Of a stretch of 18,923 nucleotides of DNA, positions 1 through 7,639 are shown in pieces; the first letter of the stretch is position 1, and the number at the start of each line of letters is the position of its first letter. The DNA is from DSYF01 sp041181065. Its GTDB lineage: Bacteria; Verrucomicrobiota; Verrucomicrobiia; Limisphaerales; DSYF01. The notes under the pieces are model-generated. The model was not told where the DNA came from. It did not search any database and saw nothing but the letters and a program-made list of their open reading frames with translations. Location of the stretch: NCBI GenBank assembly GCA_041181065.1, contig JBEGQI010000112.1, forward strand, positions 1 to 18,923, in the 5' to 3' direction. The translations under genes were made by a program, and so were the position numbers.

Positions 1-1
1 A

Positions 2-409
2 CTTTCCGCCGACCACAAGACGCTCACGAAGCTCACCGACGATTTGATCCAGCCCAACGGCATCATTGGCACGCCGGACGGCCAGCGGCTGTTCGTCGCC
101 GACATCAAGGCGGGCCAGACCTACGCCTACGACCTCGCGGCGGACGGCTCGTTGACGAACAAGGCACTGTTCTGCGCCATGGGCTCCGACGGCATGACGC
201 TCGACGCCGAAGGCAACCTGTTCCTCACCGGCAAAGGCGTGTTCGTCTTCGACCAGCGCGGGAAGGAAGTGGAGCACATCGACGTGCCGGAGAACTGGAC
301 CGCGAACGTCAGCTTCGGCGGCAAGGATCATCGCACGCTCTTCATCACCGCGAGCAAGGGGCTTTACGCCATCCAGATGAAATTCCCCGGCGCAAACGCA
401 GCGAAGTAG
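2..409 (+). CDS. SMP-30/gluconolactonase-like protein, C-terminal part (5' end outside window)
   Basis: The reading frame is already open at base 2 and runs to a TAG at 407-409, so this is the C-terminal part of a gene that begins upstream; an internal TTG at 44 is not a likely start. The fragment has the beta-propeller phrases of the SMP-30/gluconolactonase/LRE family: QPNGIIGTPDG followed by LFVADI, then GSDGMTLDAEGNLFLTG, and near the end FGGKDHRTLFITAS followed by GLYAI. In this family such strands carry metal-binding Asn and Asp residues, and members hydrolyse lactones or related esters. Substrate cannot be told from this part. Secretion is common for such proteins in this lineage, but the N-terminus is not visible. 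Family assignment is firm; exact function is inference. Confidence 0.85.
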   Translation, partial: LSADHKTLTKLTDDLIQPNGIIGTPDGQRLFVADIKAGQTYAYDLAADGSLTNKALFCAMGSDGMTLDAEGNLFLTGKGVFVFDQRGKEVEHIDVPENWTANVSFGGKDHRTLFITASKGLYAIQMKFPGANAAK

Positions 410-483
410 GCGGTCGCCGCGGTTGCGAACAACTCGGCCAATTTCCAGTTTGAGTTTGTCGGGTCCGGCGGTAATGTCCGCTC

Positions 484-945
484 ATGCGCCGCGCGTTCAT
501 CCCATTGCTCGTTTTCTGCAGCATGTTGCTGGGTCGATCCGCTTTAGCCAGCTCAGGTGAAGTCATCAAGGTCCTCCCCCATTTTCTCGACGCCAAAGGC
601 AAACACACGCTTTCACCGAGCTTGTATGATCGCGATGCCTATCAAGCCATGCTGCGGAAGAATCCCGAGAAGCGGTCAGGCATCCGTTACGATGTGAATT
701 GGCGCGCGCGCGGCACAGATGGCGAAGTGAAGCTCCGAATCGAACTGCGCGGCATCGCCCAAGGCAACCAGCCACGCACGAAGACCATCGATGCGGTGGT
801 AAAGCCCGGCCGCGGAACAAGCCGCTGGGATGGCGTCGCACTGACCGGTGAGGGTTTCAAGAGCTTCGGTGAAGTGACGGCATGGCGGGTTACGCTTTGG
901 GAGGGTGACAAGCAGCTTGGCGAACAGAAGTCGTTCCTATGGTGA
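484..945 (+). CDS. Small exported protein of unknown function
   Basis: This 153-residue protein has a typical Sec signal peptide: MRR, then a hydrophobic stretch FIPLLVFCSMLLG, and a probable cleavage site after ALA near residue 22. The mature part (about 130 residues) is predicted from its residue pattern to be mostly beta. It contains YDVNWRARGTDGEVKLRIELRG and a WDGVALTGEGFKSFGEVTAWRVTLWEGD segment, which looks like an immunoglobulin-like or similar sandwich fold. I do not recognise a named family. Its stop overlaps the start of the next gene by 7 bases (939-945), so the two are probably translated together and may work together in the envelope. No lipobox cysteine is seen at the cleavage site. 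Confidence 0.75.
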   Translation: MRRAFIPLLVFCSMLLGRSALASSGEVIKVLPHFLDAKGKHTLSPSLYDRDAYQAMLRKNPEKRSGIRYDVNWRARGTDGEVKLRIELRGIAQGNQPRTKTIDAVVKPGRGTSRWDGVALTGEGFKSFGEVTAWRVTLWEGDKQLGEQKSFLW

Positions 946-2405
946 AGCCATTCTCAGTTTTCCTTTCGTGCACAGCAGTCGTTTTTGCCCTCGCCACGGC
1001 ACGACCGGTCTTTGCGGCCTTGCCCGATTACAAGATTGGCGACATCGCAACCAATGACGTTATCACACCGGTCCCGTTGAGCGTCTTGAATGCCGAGGCC
1101 ACAGCCATGCTCAAGCAGCGCGAGAGTGTGCGGGTGCCGATGGTGTTCCGCTACAACCCGAATCTGGTGAACGATTCCGTCGCGGCGTTGAATGCATCCT
1201 TCGAGATGGCGCGGACCAATTTCCTGGAAGCGTATTATCAGGTTGCCGTGCAAAATCCGGACGTGGAAGTCACACCCAGCTCGCCGGAATTCAAGAAAGT
1301 GCTCCAAGCCGCGAAGAAGCGCATGAGCCACTTTCCGCTCTTCGAGCAACTGGGCCCCGCGTGGTTGCGTAATCAGAGCGATGAGACCACTCGCATGGTG
1401 CTGGCGCGGCAATTGCGCGAAGTGATGGGCCGCCCCGTGTTCGCGGCCTCGGTTCCGGGATATTCCAGCCACAACTCCGTGCGGGTTGTCACTGTGACAA
1501 ACTTGGATGAAGCCCTCGACCGTGACGGCATCGAAAAGCGCGGGGAAATCATCCGCGGCGAAGAACTGCTGCGCCTGACCGATGCCAAAAACTTCACCAA
1601 GACCAACCTGTTGACTCAGCTCCGTAATGCGGGCGGCTACCTGTCCTCTTTCGTGCGGACAAATGCGATGCCAGACTCGCAACTGACCGCAAGGCTGCGT
1701 GCAGAACGGACGGACGGGCTGGCGGTCATGGATTCATACGAAACCGGCGCGATCATCCTGAAGCGAGGGCAACAAGCCGATGCCAAAGCACTTGCCGCCC
1801 TGACGGCATTGCGCGAGAAGAACACCATCGCCGTGCTGCAAACGGAACTGGAAGCGCAACGCGCCACAACCGGGTCGCCATCCGCACCGCAAGAATTTCC
1901 GCGGAAATATTTGGCCGGCATACTTGGCGGCTTTGCCATAGTGCTGGGTTTTCTGGTCGTCATCCTGCGCCGCGTCCGCACCACCAATTCCATGCTGCCC
2001 ATGCTGGTGCGTCATGAAGGCCATGTTTCCGAATCTGAAGTCGTCTGGCGCGAGCGCGCCCTGCTCGCCGAGGCAAACGCCGAAAAGGTCAAGCAGGCGA
2101 TGAAGGGCGGCTTCATGCACTGGATGCGCGAAAGACTGGTGAGCGGACTTTTCCAACAACGGGCGCAATTACTCTCGTCGCACCAGCGGGCAGCGGCCGA
2201 GATGCAGGCGCTCGATGAGCGGTTGGAACAATTACATGCGCCACTGCAGGAACGCATCGCCACCTACGAGAAACGCATCGCAGAACTCGAGCGGGAGCTG
2301 GCAGTCAAAGGGGAAGAGAATCGCGAGCTGATCCGGGCAAAAATCAGCCTGGCAAAACTCTCCGTCGAGCGTGAACGCAAGCGCGCCGAACTGGCGACGA
2401 ATTGA
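939..2405 (+). CDS. Exported, membrane-anchored coiled-coil protein of unknown function
   Basis: This 488-residue protein starts at the ATG overlapping the previous stop. Residues 1-26 form a signal peptide (MVKPFSVFLSC... ending RPVFA). About 300 largely helical residues follow, presumably outside the cytoplasm. A single membrane span lies at about 324-343 (YLAGILGGFAIVLGFLVVIL), followed by the positive stretch RRVR. From about 362 to the end is a long charged coiled coil rich in E, R, A and L, presumably cytoplasmic. No enzyme motif is seen. The overlap with the upstream exported protein suggests a coupled pair. It converges with the minus-strand TPR gene only 6 bp away, which has a similar design. 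Compare known secretion/flagellar ring proteins of the FliF type: similar topology, but I see no sequence match. Function unknown. Confidence 0.75.
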   Translation: MVKPFSVFLSCTAVVFALATARPVFAALPDYKIGDIATNDVITPVPLSVLNAEATAMLKQRESVRVPMVFRYNPNLVNDSVAALNASFEMARTNFLEAYYQVAVQNPDVEVTPSSPEFKKVLQAAKKRMSHFPLFEQLGPAWLRNQSDETTRMVLARQLREVMGRPVFAASVPGYSSHNSVRVVTVTNLDEALDRDGIEKRGEIIRGEELLRLTDAKNFTKTNLLTQLRNAGGYLSSFVRTNAMPDSQLTARLRAERTDGLAVMDSYETGAIILKRGQQADAKALAALTALREKNTIAVLQTELEAQRATTGSPSAPQEFPRKYLAGILGGFAIVLGFLVVILRRVRTTNSMLPMLVRHEGHVSESEVVWRERALLAEANAEKVKQAMKGGFMHWMRERLVSGLFQQRAQLLSSHQRAAAEMQALDERLEQLHAPLQERIATYEKRIAELERELAVKGEENRELIRAKISLAKLSVERERKRAELATN

Positions 2406-2411
2406 TCAAGG

Positions 2412-3434
2412 TCAGCTCGCGCCACCCTGCACCCGCAAAGCCTGCTCGTAACATTCCAGAGCTTCGTTGTAGCGCTCCAGCCGGTTGTAGACTCCACCCT
2501 TGTAAAGATACGCGATGGTCAACGTGCCGTCCGCTGCAATGGCACGGTCGTAGCAGGTCAACGCCTCCTCGTCCTTTTTCAAGCGCTCCAAAGCCGCACC
2601 CTTTTTAACCAGCGCTTCGGGATGATTGGCCTCCACCGCAAGGATTTCGTCGTAGCAGATGAGCGCCTCTTCGGCCTTGTCGGCATTGAGCAAGGATTGA
2701 CCTTTGCTAAGTAACGAGGCGACGCGCGCATCAGGCGTGTCCGGTTCAGGCGCAGGTAAAGCGCGGTCGACCTCAATGACGCCCCCGGCCATCGGGTCGC
2801 CGGAAGTGTGTTCCAGTTCGATAACGCGGCGTTCCAGCCGCTCGATGACCGCCATAAGCCGCTGGTTGGAAAGCTCCACCACTTTTGATTGCATCCCGAC
2901 CTGCCCATCCACGACGACTGACGAATCAACCGGTGCAGGCAACAGCGCCCGCGCGGAAACCTCGGCGAGCTTGTTGCTTGTGCGCCATTGAAACAACGCC
3001 GTGTAAACCATGGCCGCCAGGCCGAAAACTCCGAATGCGCACGACACCCACAGGATGGTGCGGTTGGATTTTTGCAACGCGTCACGCTGCTTGTTGAGGT
3101 CATCGCGCTGTTTGCCCAAATCGTCCTGCTGCCGTTTTCGTTCCGCATCCAGAGCGGCTTGGATCGCCGTCAACTTTTCCGTGATTGCCGCAGCCTGCTG
3201 CCGTGCCGACTCCTGCGCCTCCGCGCGGTTACGTTCGATGGCGAGCTCCGCCTCGTGCAATTGTGCCTGCAACCGGATGTTTGCTGCCCGCAACTGGTCC
3301 ACCTCTGAAGAACCAGAAATGGGCGCAAGAGCGAAAGCGTTGGTTTCCTGCGCCGACGCGGCGGACACCGCTGCAGCCAGTGCCATGATCGCGCATAACG
3401 CAATCACCCGGAATGGCACAGTGGAAAATTTCAT
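2412..3434 (-). CDS. Membrane-anchored coiled-coil protein with three C-terminal TPR repeats
   Basis: I chose the ATG at 3434 (340 residues) because it opens directly onto a good signal peptide, MKFSTVPFRVIALCAIMALA..., with likely cleavage after ASA near residue 28. A GTG at 3500 would add 22 residues in front of the signal. Residues 40-124 form a coiled coil (repeats such as KQRDDLNKQRDAL). A second hydrophobic span lies at about 126-149 (TILWVSCAFGVFGLAAMVYT). A short second coiled coil lies near 185-210. Three 34-residue TPR units fill about 238-339, with the pattern A..CYD.AI/EAL.CYEQAL. TPRs bind partner proteins, so this is probably a scaffold with its TPRs in the cytoplasm. It is transcribed divergently from lolC, with 96 bp between the starts. 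Partner unknown. Confidence 0.8.
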   Translation of the reverse strand: MKFSTVPFRVIALCAIMALAAAVSAASAQETNAFALAPISGSSEVDQLRAANIRLQAQLHEAELAIERNRAEAQESARQQAAAITEKLTAIQAALDAERKRQQDDLGKQRDDLNKQRDALQKSNRTILWVSCAFGVFGLAAMVYTALFQWRTSNKLAEVSARALLPAPVDSSVVVDGQVGMQSKVVELSNQRLMAVIERLERRVIELEHTSGDPMAGGVIEVDRALPAPEPDTPDARVASLLSKGQSLLNADKAEEALICYDEILAVEANHPEALVKKGAALERLKKDEEALTCYDRAIAADGTLTIAYLYKGGVYNRLERYNEALECYEQALRVQGGAS

Positions 3435-3530
3435 GAGAAACGCTGGGCGGAGATTGAAAGCGGGCCGCGCCGAAGTCAAGGAGGTGGCGCTCGTTGACAC
3501 TACGGACGCGGCTGTCTAGCTTGCGCGTCA

Positions 3531-4802
3531 ATGTCGCGACTGCCCTTCGAACTGCTCTTGGCCCTGCGTTATCTGCGGCCCAAGCGCACGTTCGTCTCTA
3601 TCATCACGCTCATCTCCGTGCTTGGCGTGACTCTCGGCGTCGCCGTGCTCATCATCGTCATCAGCGTGATGAGCGGCTTTGACAAGGAAATGCGGGAGAA
3701 AGTTCTCGGCTTCAACGCCCATCTGCACGTCTCACCTCGCGAAGGCACGCTTGCGAATTACGAGCAACTTTCCACCGTCATCCGATCTAACGCCCACGTC
3801 ACCGGTGTTGCCCCCATCGTGCTGGGCCAAGTGCTGATCGAGACCAAAAGCCGCGATGGTCACAGCGCCAACGTCGCCGCTCCGTGGGCCCGGGGCGTGG
3901 ATGTCGACGCCGAGAAGCACGTCAGCACTATGCACACGAATCTCGTGGATGGAACTTACGACCTCTCCGGCCGCGGCATCGTGCTCGGGGCTGAACTGGC
4001 CAACCGGCTGGCCGCCTTTCCCGGCGACCGCGTCACCGTCTATTCGCCGCACGACATCAAAGAGATCAAGGCCGCGCGCGAAAAGGGCGAGGAAAGTTTT
4101 CGGACTCCGGATGACTACGAAGTGCGGGGTGTCTTCGACTCCGGCTGGTATGAATACAACGCTAACTTTGCGCTCGTCTCGCTGGAAAACGCACAACGGC
4201 TTTACGATCTCGGGGCAAGCGTCCACGGGTTGAGCGTGGCCGTGGATGATCCGCTCCGGGCGGAGCATTATGCAGCGGCGTTGAGCCAGCAGCTTGGATT
4301 TGAAACCCGCGTCACGTCGTGGATGCAGGAGAATCCCACCATGGTAGCGGTGATGGTCGAGAAAAACGTGATGCTCTACATCCTGTTCTTCATCGTGCTG
4401 GTTGCTGCGTTCGGCATCACCTGCACCACCATCACGTTCGTCGTGATGAAAACCAGCGATGTGGGACTGATGAAGGCGCTCGGGGCGACCAATCGGCAGG
4501 TGATGAGTGTTTTTCTGGCACAAAGCCTGGTCGTCAGCTTCTTCGGAATTCTGTGTGGCACCGGCGCCGGGCTGCTCGCCATCCATTACCGGAACGAGTT
4601 TCTCGCGCTGATGCGGAAGTTGACCGGTTTCGAATTGTTTCCGGCCTCGGTGTATGGGTTCAACCAGCTGCCCGCGCTTGTCATTCCATCCGATCTCGCA
4701 ATCATCTGTGGCGGCTCGCTCATCATCTGCCTGCTCGCCGCCGTCCTGCCTGCGCGTCACGCGAGCAAACTCAGACCCGTGGAGGCGCTGCGCCATGAGT
4801 GA
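3531..4802 (+). CDS. lolC: LolC/LolE-family ABC transporter permease (lipoprotein release)
   Basis: The 423 residues match the LolC/LolE family in length and layout. The N-terminus is FELLLALRYLRPKR, then a first membrane helix at about 22-46 (ISVLGVTLGVAVLIIVISVMSGF), followed by the family-typical FDKEMREKVLGFNAHL. A large periplasmic domain spans about 50-270, and three C-terminal helices lie near 278-305, 324-350 and 388-412. The C-terminal LRPVEALRHE is the conserved MacB/FtsX-type ending. With LolD it would extract outer-membrane lipoproteins from the inner membrane and pass them to LolA. Only one permease gene is present here, so the complex may be a homodimer or use a partner elsewhere. 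Assignment to LolC rather than LolE is not possible from sequence alone. The gene overlaps lolD by 8 bp. Confidence 0.88.
   Translation: MSRLPFELLLALRYLRPKRTFVSIITLISVLGVTLGVAVLIIVISVMSGFDKEMREKVLGFNAHLHVSPREGTLANYEQLSTVIRSNAHVTGVAPIVLGQVLIETKSRDGHSANVAAPWARGVDVDAEKHVSTMHTNLVDGTYDLSGRGIVLGAELANRLAAFPGDRVTVYSPHDIKEIKAAREKGEESFRTPDDYEVRGVFDSGWYEYNANFALVSLENAQRLYDLGASVHGLSVAVDDPLRAEHYAAALSQQLGFETRVTSWMQENPTMVAVMVEKNVMLYILFFIVLVAAFGITCTTITFVVMKTSDVGLMKALGATNRQVMSVFLAQSLVVSFFGILCGTGAGLLAIHYRNEFLALMRKLTGFELFPASVYGFNQLPALVIPSDLAIICGGSLIICLLAAVLPARHASKLRPVEALRHE
4781..4785 (+). promoter_or_regulatory. Ribosome binding site of lolD
   Basis: GGAGG lies inside the end of lolC, 9 bases before the ATG at 4795. 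It decides the lolD start: longer upstream readings in this frame (for example from 4654) run through lolC and lack this signal. Confidence 0.7.
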
Positions 4803-5475
4803 ACCCCTCATCACCGCCCGCAACCTCAGCAAGACTTACGAACTGGGCCGACGCTCGCTCGAAGTTCTGCGCAGCGTGGACCTCACCGTGAACCGCGGTG
4901 ACTTCATCGCCCTGCGCGGTGCATCCGGCGCAGGCAAGAGCACTCTACTGCACCTGCTCGGCGGACTCGACACCCCCAACGTCGGTGAAATCCACTTCCA
5001 CGGACGTGCCTTGGCAGGCCTGACTCCGTCAAGCATGGCGGCGTTCCGCAACCGCAGCGTCGGCTTCATCTTTCAATCGTTCCATTTGCTTCCGGAACTG
5101 GACGCGCTGGAAAACGTCTGCCTCCCCGCGCGCATTGGACGTGACCTCGGCGCCGCGATCAACGAACGCGCGGTCAAATTGTTGGCGCGCGTCGGCCTCA
5201 AGGAGCGGATGGACCACAAGCCGTATGAACTTTCGGGCGGCGAACAGCAGCGCGTCGCGATTGCCCGCGCACTCATTAACGAACCCGAATTGATCCTCGC
5301 CGATGAACCCACGGGCAATCTCGATTCCCACACCGGTGAAGGCATCATCGACCTCCTCTGCGAAATCCAGCGCGAACGTCAGGCCACACTCATCATCGCC
5401 ACCCACGACACCCGCGTCGCCAACCGGGCACCGCGCGTGATTCAGCTCGTTGACGGGCGCATTGCAACCATTTGA
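4795..5475 (+). CDS. lolD: LolD-type ABC transporter ATPase
   Basis: The 226-residue protein is a complete ABC ATPase of the LolD/MacB/FtsE class. It shows Walker A GASGAGKST at 42-50, Q-loop glutamine 94 (FQSFHLLPEL), signature LSGGE at 146-150, Walker B LILADE with D170 and catalytic E171, D-loop GNLD ending at 177, and switch histidine 204 (IIATHD). It would power lipoprotein release by the permease encoded just upstream. The start at 4795 gives the usual family length and N-terminus (MSEPLITARNLSKTY). The 8-bp overlap with the permease gene implies translational coupling and fixed stoichiometry. A macrolide-exporter or FtsE-like role is the alternative, but the LolC-like partner argues for Lol. 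Confidence 0.9.
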   Translation: MSEPLITARNLSKTYELGRRSLEVLRSVDLTVNRGDFIALRGASGAGKSTLLHLLGGLDTPNVGEIHFHGRALAGLTPSSMAAFRNRSVGFIFQSFHLLPELDALENVCLPARIGRDLGAAINERAVKLLARVGLKERMDHKPYELSGGEQQRVAIARALINEPELILADEPTGNLDSHTGEGIIDLLCEIQRERQATLIIATHDTRVANRAPRVIQLVDGRIATI

Positions 5476-5514
5476 GCCACTGACGGCGGCATGCCAGCTG
5501 CTAATTGCTCCAGC

Positions 5515-5916
5515 ATGAGTAACTACGCATTCAGCAAGGCAATGGAGCAAATCGCCCGCGAAGCGGAGCAGATTGAAGAGAAAGCGCGGGCCGAATCGAT
5601 TCGGGCCGCCAAAATAGCGCGCATCCGCAAGATCTGCATGGTGATCATGGGCATCGGCCTCGTCGCGTTTGCTTACACCCACCGTAAAGAATTTGGACAG
5701 AAAGTCTTTAACGTCGTCGCTGAAGGTGCAGCTGAAGCGGACCGCGCCGACCAAGCCGAAAAGGCGGCCGCGGCACCGGCTACTACCCCCACTACCACCG
5801 GTGTCACCGCTCAGAATCCCGACTCCGGCAGCCAGAAGATGTCGAAGAACATCCAAGCTCTTCGCGCCGCTGCGGCAGCCCGCGACAACGCGGTGGACGA
5901 CCTGACGAAGCGTTAA
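5515..5916 (+). CDS. Small single-span membrane protein of unknown function
   Basis: I prefer the ATG at 5515 (133 residues, MSNYAFSKAMEQIAREAEQ); an in-frame ATG at 5491 would add eight residues (MPAANCSS). Residues 8-36 form a charged helix (EAEQIEEKARAES). One membrane span lies near 40-55 (ICMVIMGIGLVAFAYTH), followed by a tail rich in A, E and K, a T/P-rich linker (APATTPTTTG) and a final helical segment. It begins 39 bases after lolD on the same strand and may be the third gene of that operon. No known family is recognised. The design resembles small coiled-coil membrane accessory proteins; a role with the Lol-type transporter is only inference from position. Confidence 0.65.
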   Translation: MSNYAFSKAMEQIAREAEQIEEKARAESIRAAKIARIRKICMVIMGIGLVAFAYTHRKEFGQKVFNVVAEGAAEADRADQAEKAAAAPATTPTTTGVTAQNPDSGSQKMSKNIQALRAAAAARDNAVDDLTKR

Positions 5917-6001
5917 CGCTCTCCGCCGCGGAGTTTTCAATTCCAGTTTTGGCTCATTCTATTTAGGATGCGAGTCCGCGCGTATTCCGCGCGTTCACCG
6001 C

Positions 6002-6610
6002 ATGAGCCAAAACGATTGGGAAGCCCGCTATCAATCCGGCGACACGCACTGGGACAAAGGTGCGGCCTCGCCGGGTTTGGTGGATTTTCTCCACGAACGC
6101 CCTGAGTTTCCGCGCGGCAGCGTCGCCGTTCCCGGGTGCGGTTTTGGTCACGACGTGCGCGCTTGGGCTGACTTCGGTTTTAACGCCTCCGGTTTCGACA
6201 TCGCGCCAAGCGCCGTCGCAGGCGCGCGCAATCAGACTGCGATCTGGGAAAAGAGCCGCACTGGAAAGCATCAACCGGTGAACACCCCGCCGTTCGTGCT
6301 GGCTGATTTTCTGCACGACGACCCGCCCTTCCGCTTCGACTATGTTTTCGAGCACACGCTGTTTTGCGCCATTCAACCGGCATTACGCGACGCCTACGTG
6401 GAGGCTTTGTTGCGCTGGATCAAGCCCGGCGGCACCTATCTCGCAGTGAACTACATCGTCTGCGATCCCGATGGCCCGCCGTTCCCGACCAACAGCGTGG
6501 AACTTTGGCAACGCTTCAAACCCCACTTTCATTTGATTGACCAGTGGGTGCCGCGTTCGTATCACAATCGCACGGGCCGCGAGCTGATGTGCTGGTGGCG
6601 CCGTAAATGA
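6002..6610 (+). CDS. TPMT-family SAM-dependent methyltransferase
   Basis: The 202-residue protein matches the thiopurine S-methyltransferase (TPMT/Tmm-like) family. The N-terminal signature WEARYQSGDTHWDKG leads to SP.LV.FL. SAM-binding motif I is VPGCGFGHD at 43-51, with the following acidic residue in FDIAPSAV (D66). The family phrase FEHTLFCAI lies near 115-123, before PALRDAYVEALLRWIKPGGTYL. Family members methylate thiols, selenols, halides or other small nucleophiles in the cytoplasm; the substrate here is not known. It sits 6 bases before the nucleotidyltransferase gene, so the two are co-transcribed, although no metabolic link is evident. Family assignment is strong, substrate is open. 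Confidence 0.88.
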   Translation: MSQNDWEARYQSGDTHWDKGAASPGLVDFLHERPEFPRGSVAVPGCGFGHDVRAWADFGFNASGFDIAPSAVAGARNQTAIWEKSRTGKHQPVNTPPFVLADFLHDDPPFRFDYVFEHTLFCAIQPALRDAYVEALLRWIKPGGTYLAVNYIVCDPDGPPFPTNSVELWQRFKPHFHLIDQWVPRSYHNRTGRELMCWWRRK

Positions 6611-6616
6611 TTTCTC

Positions 6617-7501
6617 ATGACTAAACCAACACTCGTCCTCCTCGCCGCCGGAATGGGAAGCCGTTACGGCGGTCTCAAGCAAGTCGATCCCGTCGGCCCC
6701 TCCGGCGAGACGCTCCTCGATTACTCGATCTACGACGCCCTGCGCGCCGGCTTCGGCAAGGTCGTGTTCATCATCCGTCACGACATCGAAGCGCAATTCC
6801 GCGAGGTGGTCGGCAATCGCTTTGCCGGTCGCGTGCCGGTGGATTATGCGTTCCAGGAACTGAACGACCTGCCCGCTGGGTTCAAGGTGCCCGAGGGCCG
6901 CACAAAACCGTGGGGCACCACGCAAGCCGTCATCTCGGCAGAGAACGTCGTGCGCGAGCCGTTCGCTGTCCTAAACGCGGATGACTTCTACGGGCGCGAG
7001 TCCTTCAAGACGATTGCGCAGCACCTCACCTCCGGCTCGCAGGATCTCGCGATGGTGGGTTTCCAATTGCGCAACACCCTCAGCGAACACGGCACCGTGG
7101 CCCGCGGCATCTGCGGCGTCGGCGCCGACGGCTACCTCACAAGCGTCGAGGAGTTCACCAAGATCGAGAAAGCCGCGAACGGCGCCCGCGAAGGCAGCCG
7201 CAATTTCACCGGCGATGAACTCGTCTCGATGAATTTCTGGGGCTTTCAACCCACGATCTTCCCCGAACTGCGCGCGTGCTTCACCGCGTTCCTCCAGAAG
7301 GCAGGCAACGAGCAGAAGTCCGAGTGCTACATCCCCGCGACCGTGAACGACCTCATGCTCGCCGGCAAAGCACGCGTGAAGATGCTCAGCAGCCGCAGCC
7401 CGTGGTTCGGCGTCACCTACAAGGAAGACAAGCCACGCGTGGTCGAGAGCATCGCCAAGCTCGTCCAAGCCGGCGAATACCCGGCGAAGCTCTGGACCTG
7501 A
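6617..7501 (+). CDS. Sugar-phosphate nucleotidyltransferase family protein
   Basis: The 294-residue protein opens with the nucleotidyltransferase signature LAAGMGSRYGGLKQ at 9-22, in which the Gly-rich loop and Lys bind the NTP. PWGTTQAV at 98-105 and LNADDFYG at 119-126 (Mg-binding Asp) also match a GT-A nucleotidyltransferase fold. Such enzymes transfer NMP to a sugar 1-phosphate. The short C-terminal part has no clear left-handed helix acyltransferase domain. Substrate cannot be named: UTP- or GTP-dependent sugar activation is the family expectation. It is the last gene before a strong terminator. A later DPM1-like transferase (9158-9901) would use an activated sugar, but that link is inference. 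Confidence 0.85.
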   Translation: MTKPTLVLLAAGMGSRYGGLKQVDPVGPSGETLLDYSIYDALRAGFGKVVFIIRHDIEAQFREVVGNRFAGRVPVDYAFQELNDLPAGFKVPEGRTKPWGTTQAVISAENVVREPFAVLNADDFYGRESFKTIAQHLTSGSQDLAMVGFQLRNTLSEHGTVARGICGVGADGYLTSVEEFTKIEKAANGAREGSRNFTGDELVSMNFWGFQPTIFPELRACFTAFLQKAGNEQKSECYIPATVNDLMLAGKARVKMLSSRSPWFGVTYKEDKPRVVESIAKLVQAGEYPAKLWT

Positions 7502-7521
7502 AGCGCCCCCGTTTTTCAGCC

Positions 7522-7570
7522 CGGCGCCGTTGCGTCACATGGATATGTGATTCAACGGCGCCGACCTTTT
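7522..7570 (+). terminator. Rho-independent terminator after the nucleotidyltransferase gene
   Basis: A 19-bp stem, with left arm at 7522-7540 beginning CGGCGCCGTTG and right arm at 7545-7563 ending CAACGGCGCCG, has a 4-base loop GGAT. Only one true mismatch and one G-U pair interrupt it. ACCTTTT follows at 7564-7570. It closes the methyltransferase-nucleotidyltransferase unit 20 bases after its stop. It also argues against an upstream start (7547) for the next gene, because that start would lie inside the hairpin. Confidence 0.8.
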
Positions 7571-7639
7571 CTGGATTCCAACTTGTCGCGCTTGAATAGC
7601 GGTGTAAAACTCCACGTCACAGTCACCGACGACTTTAAC

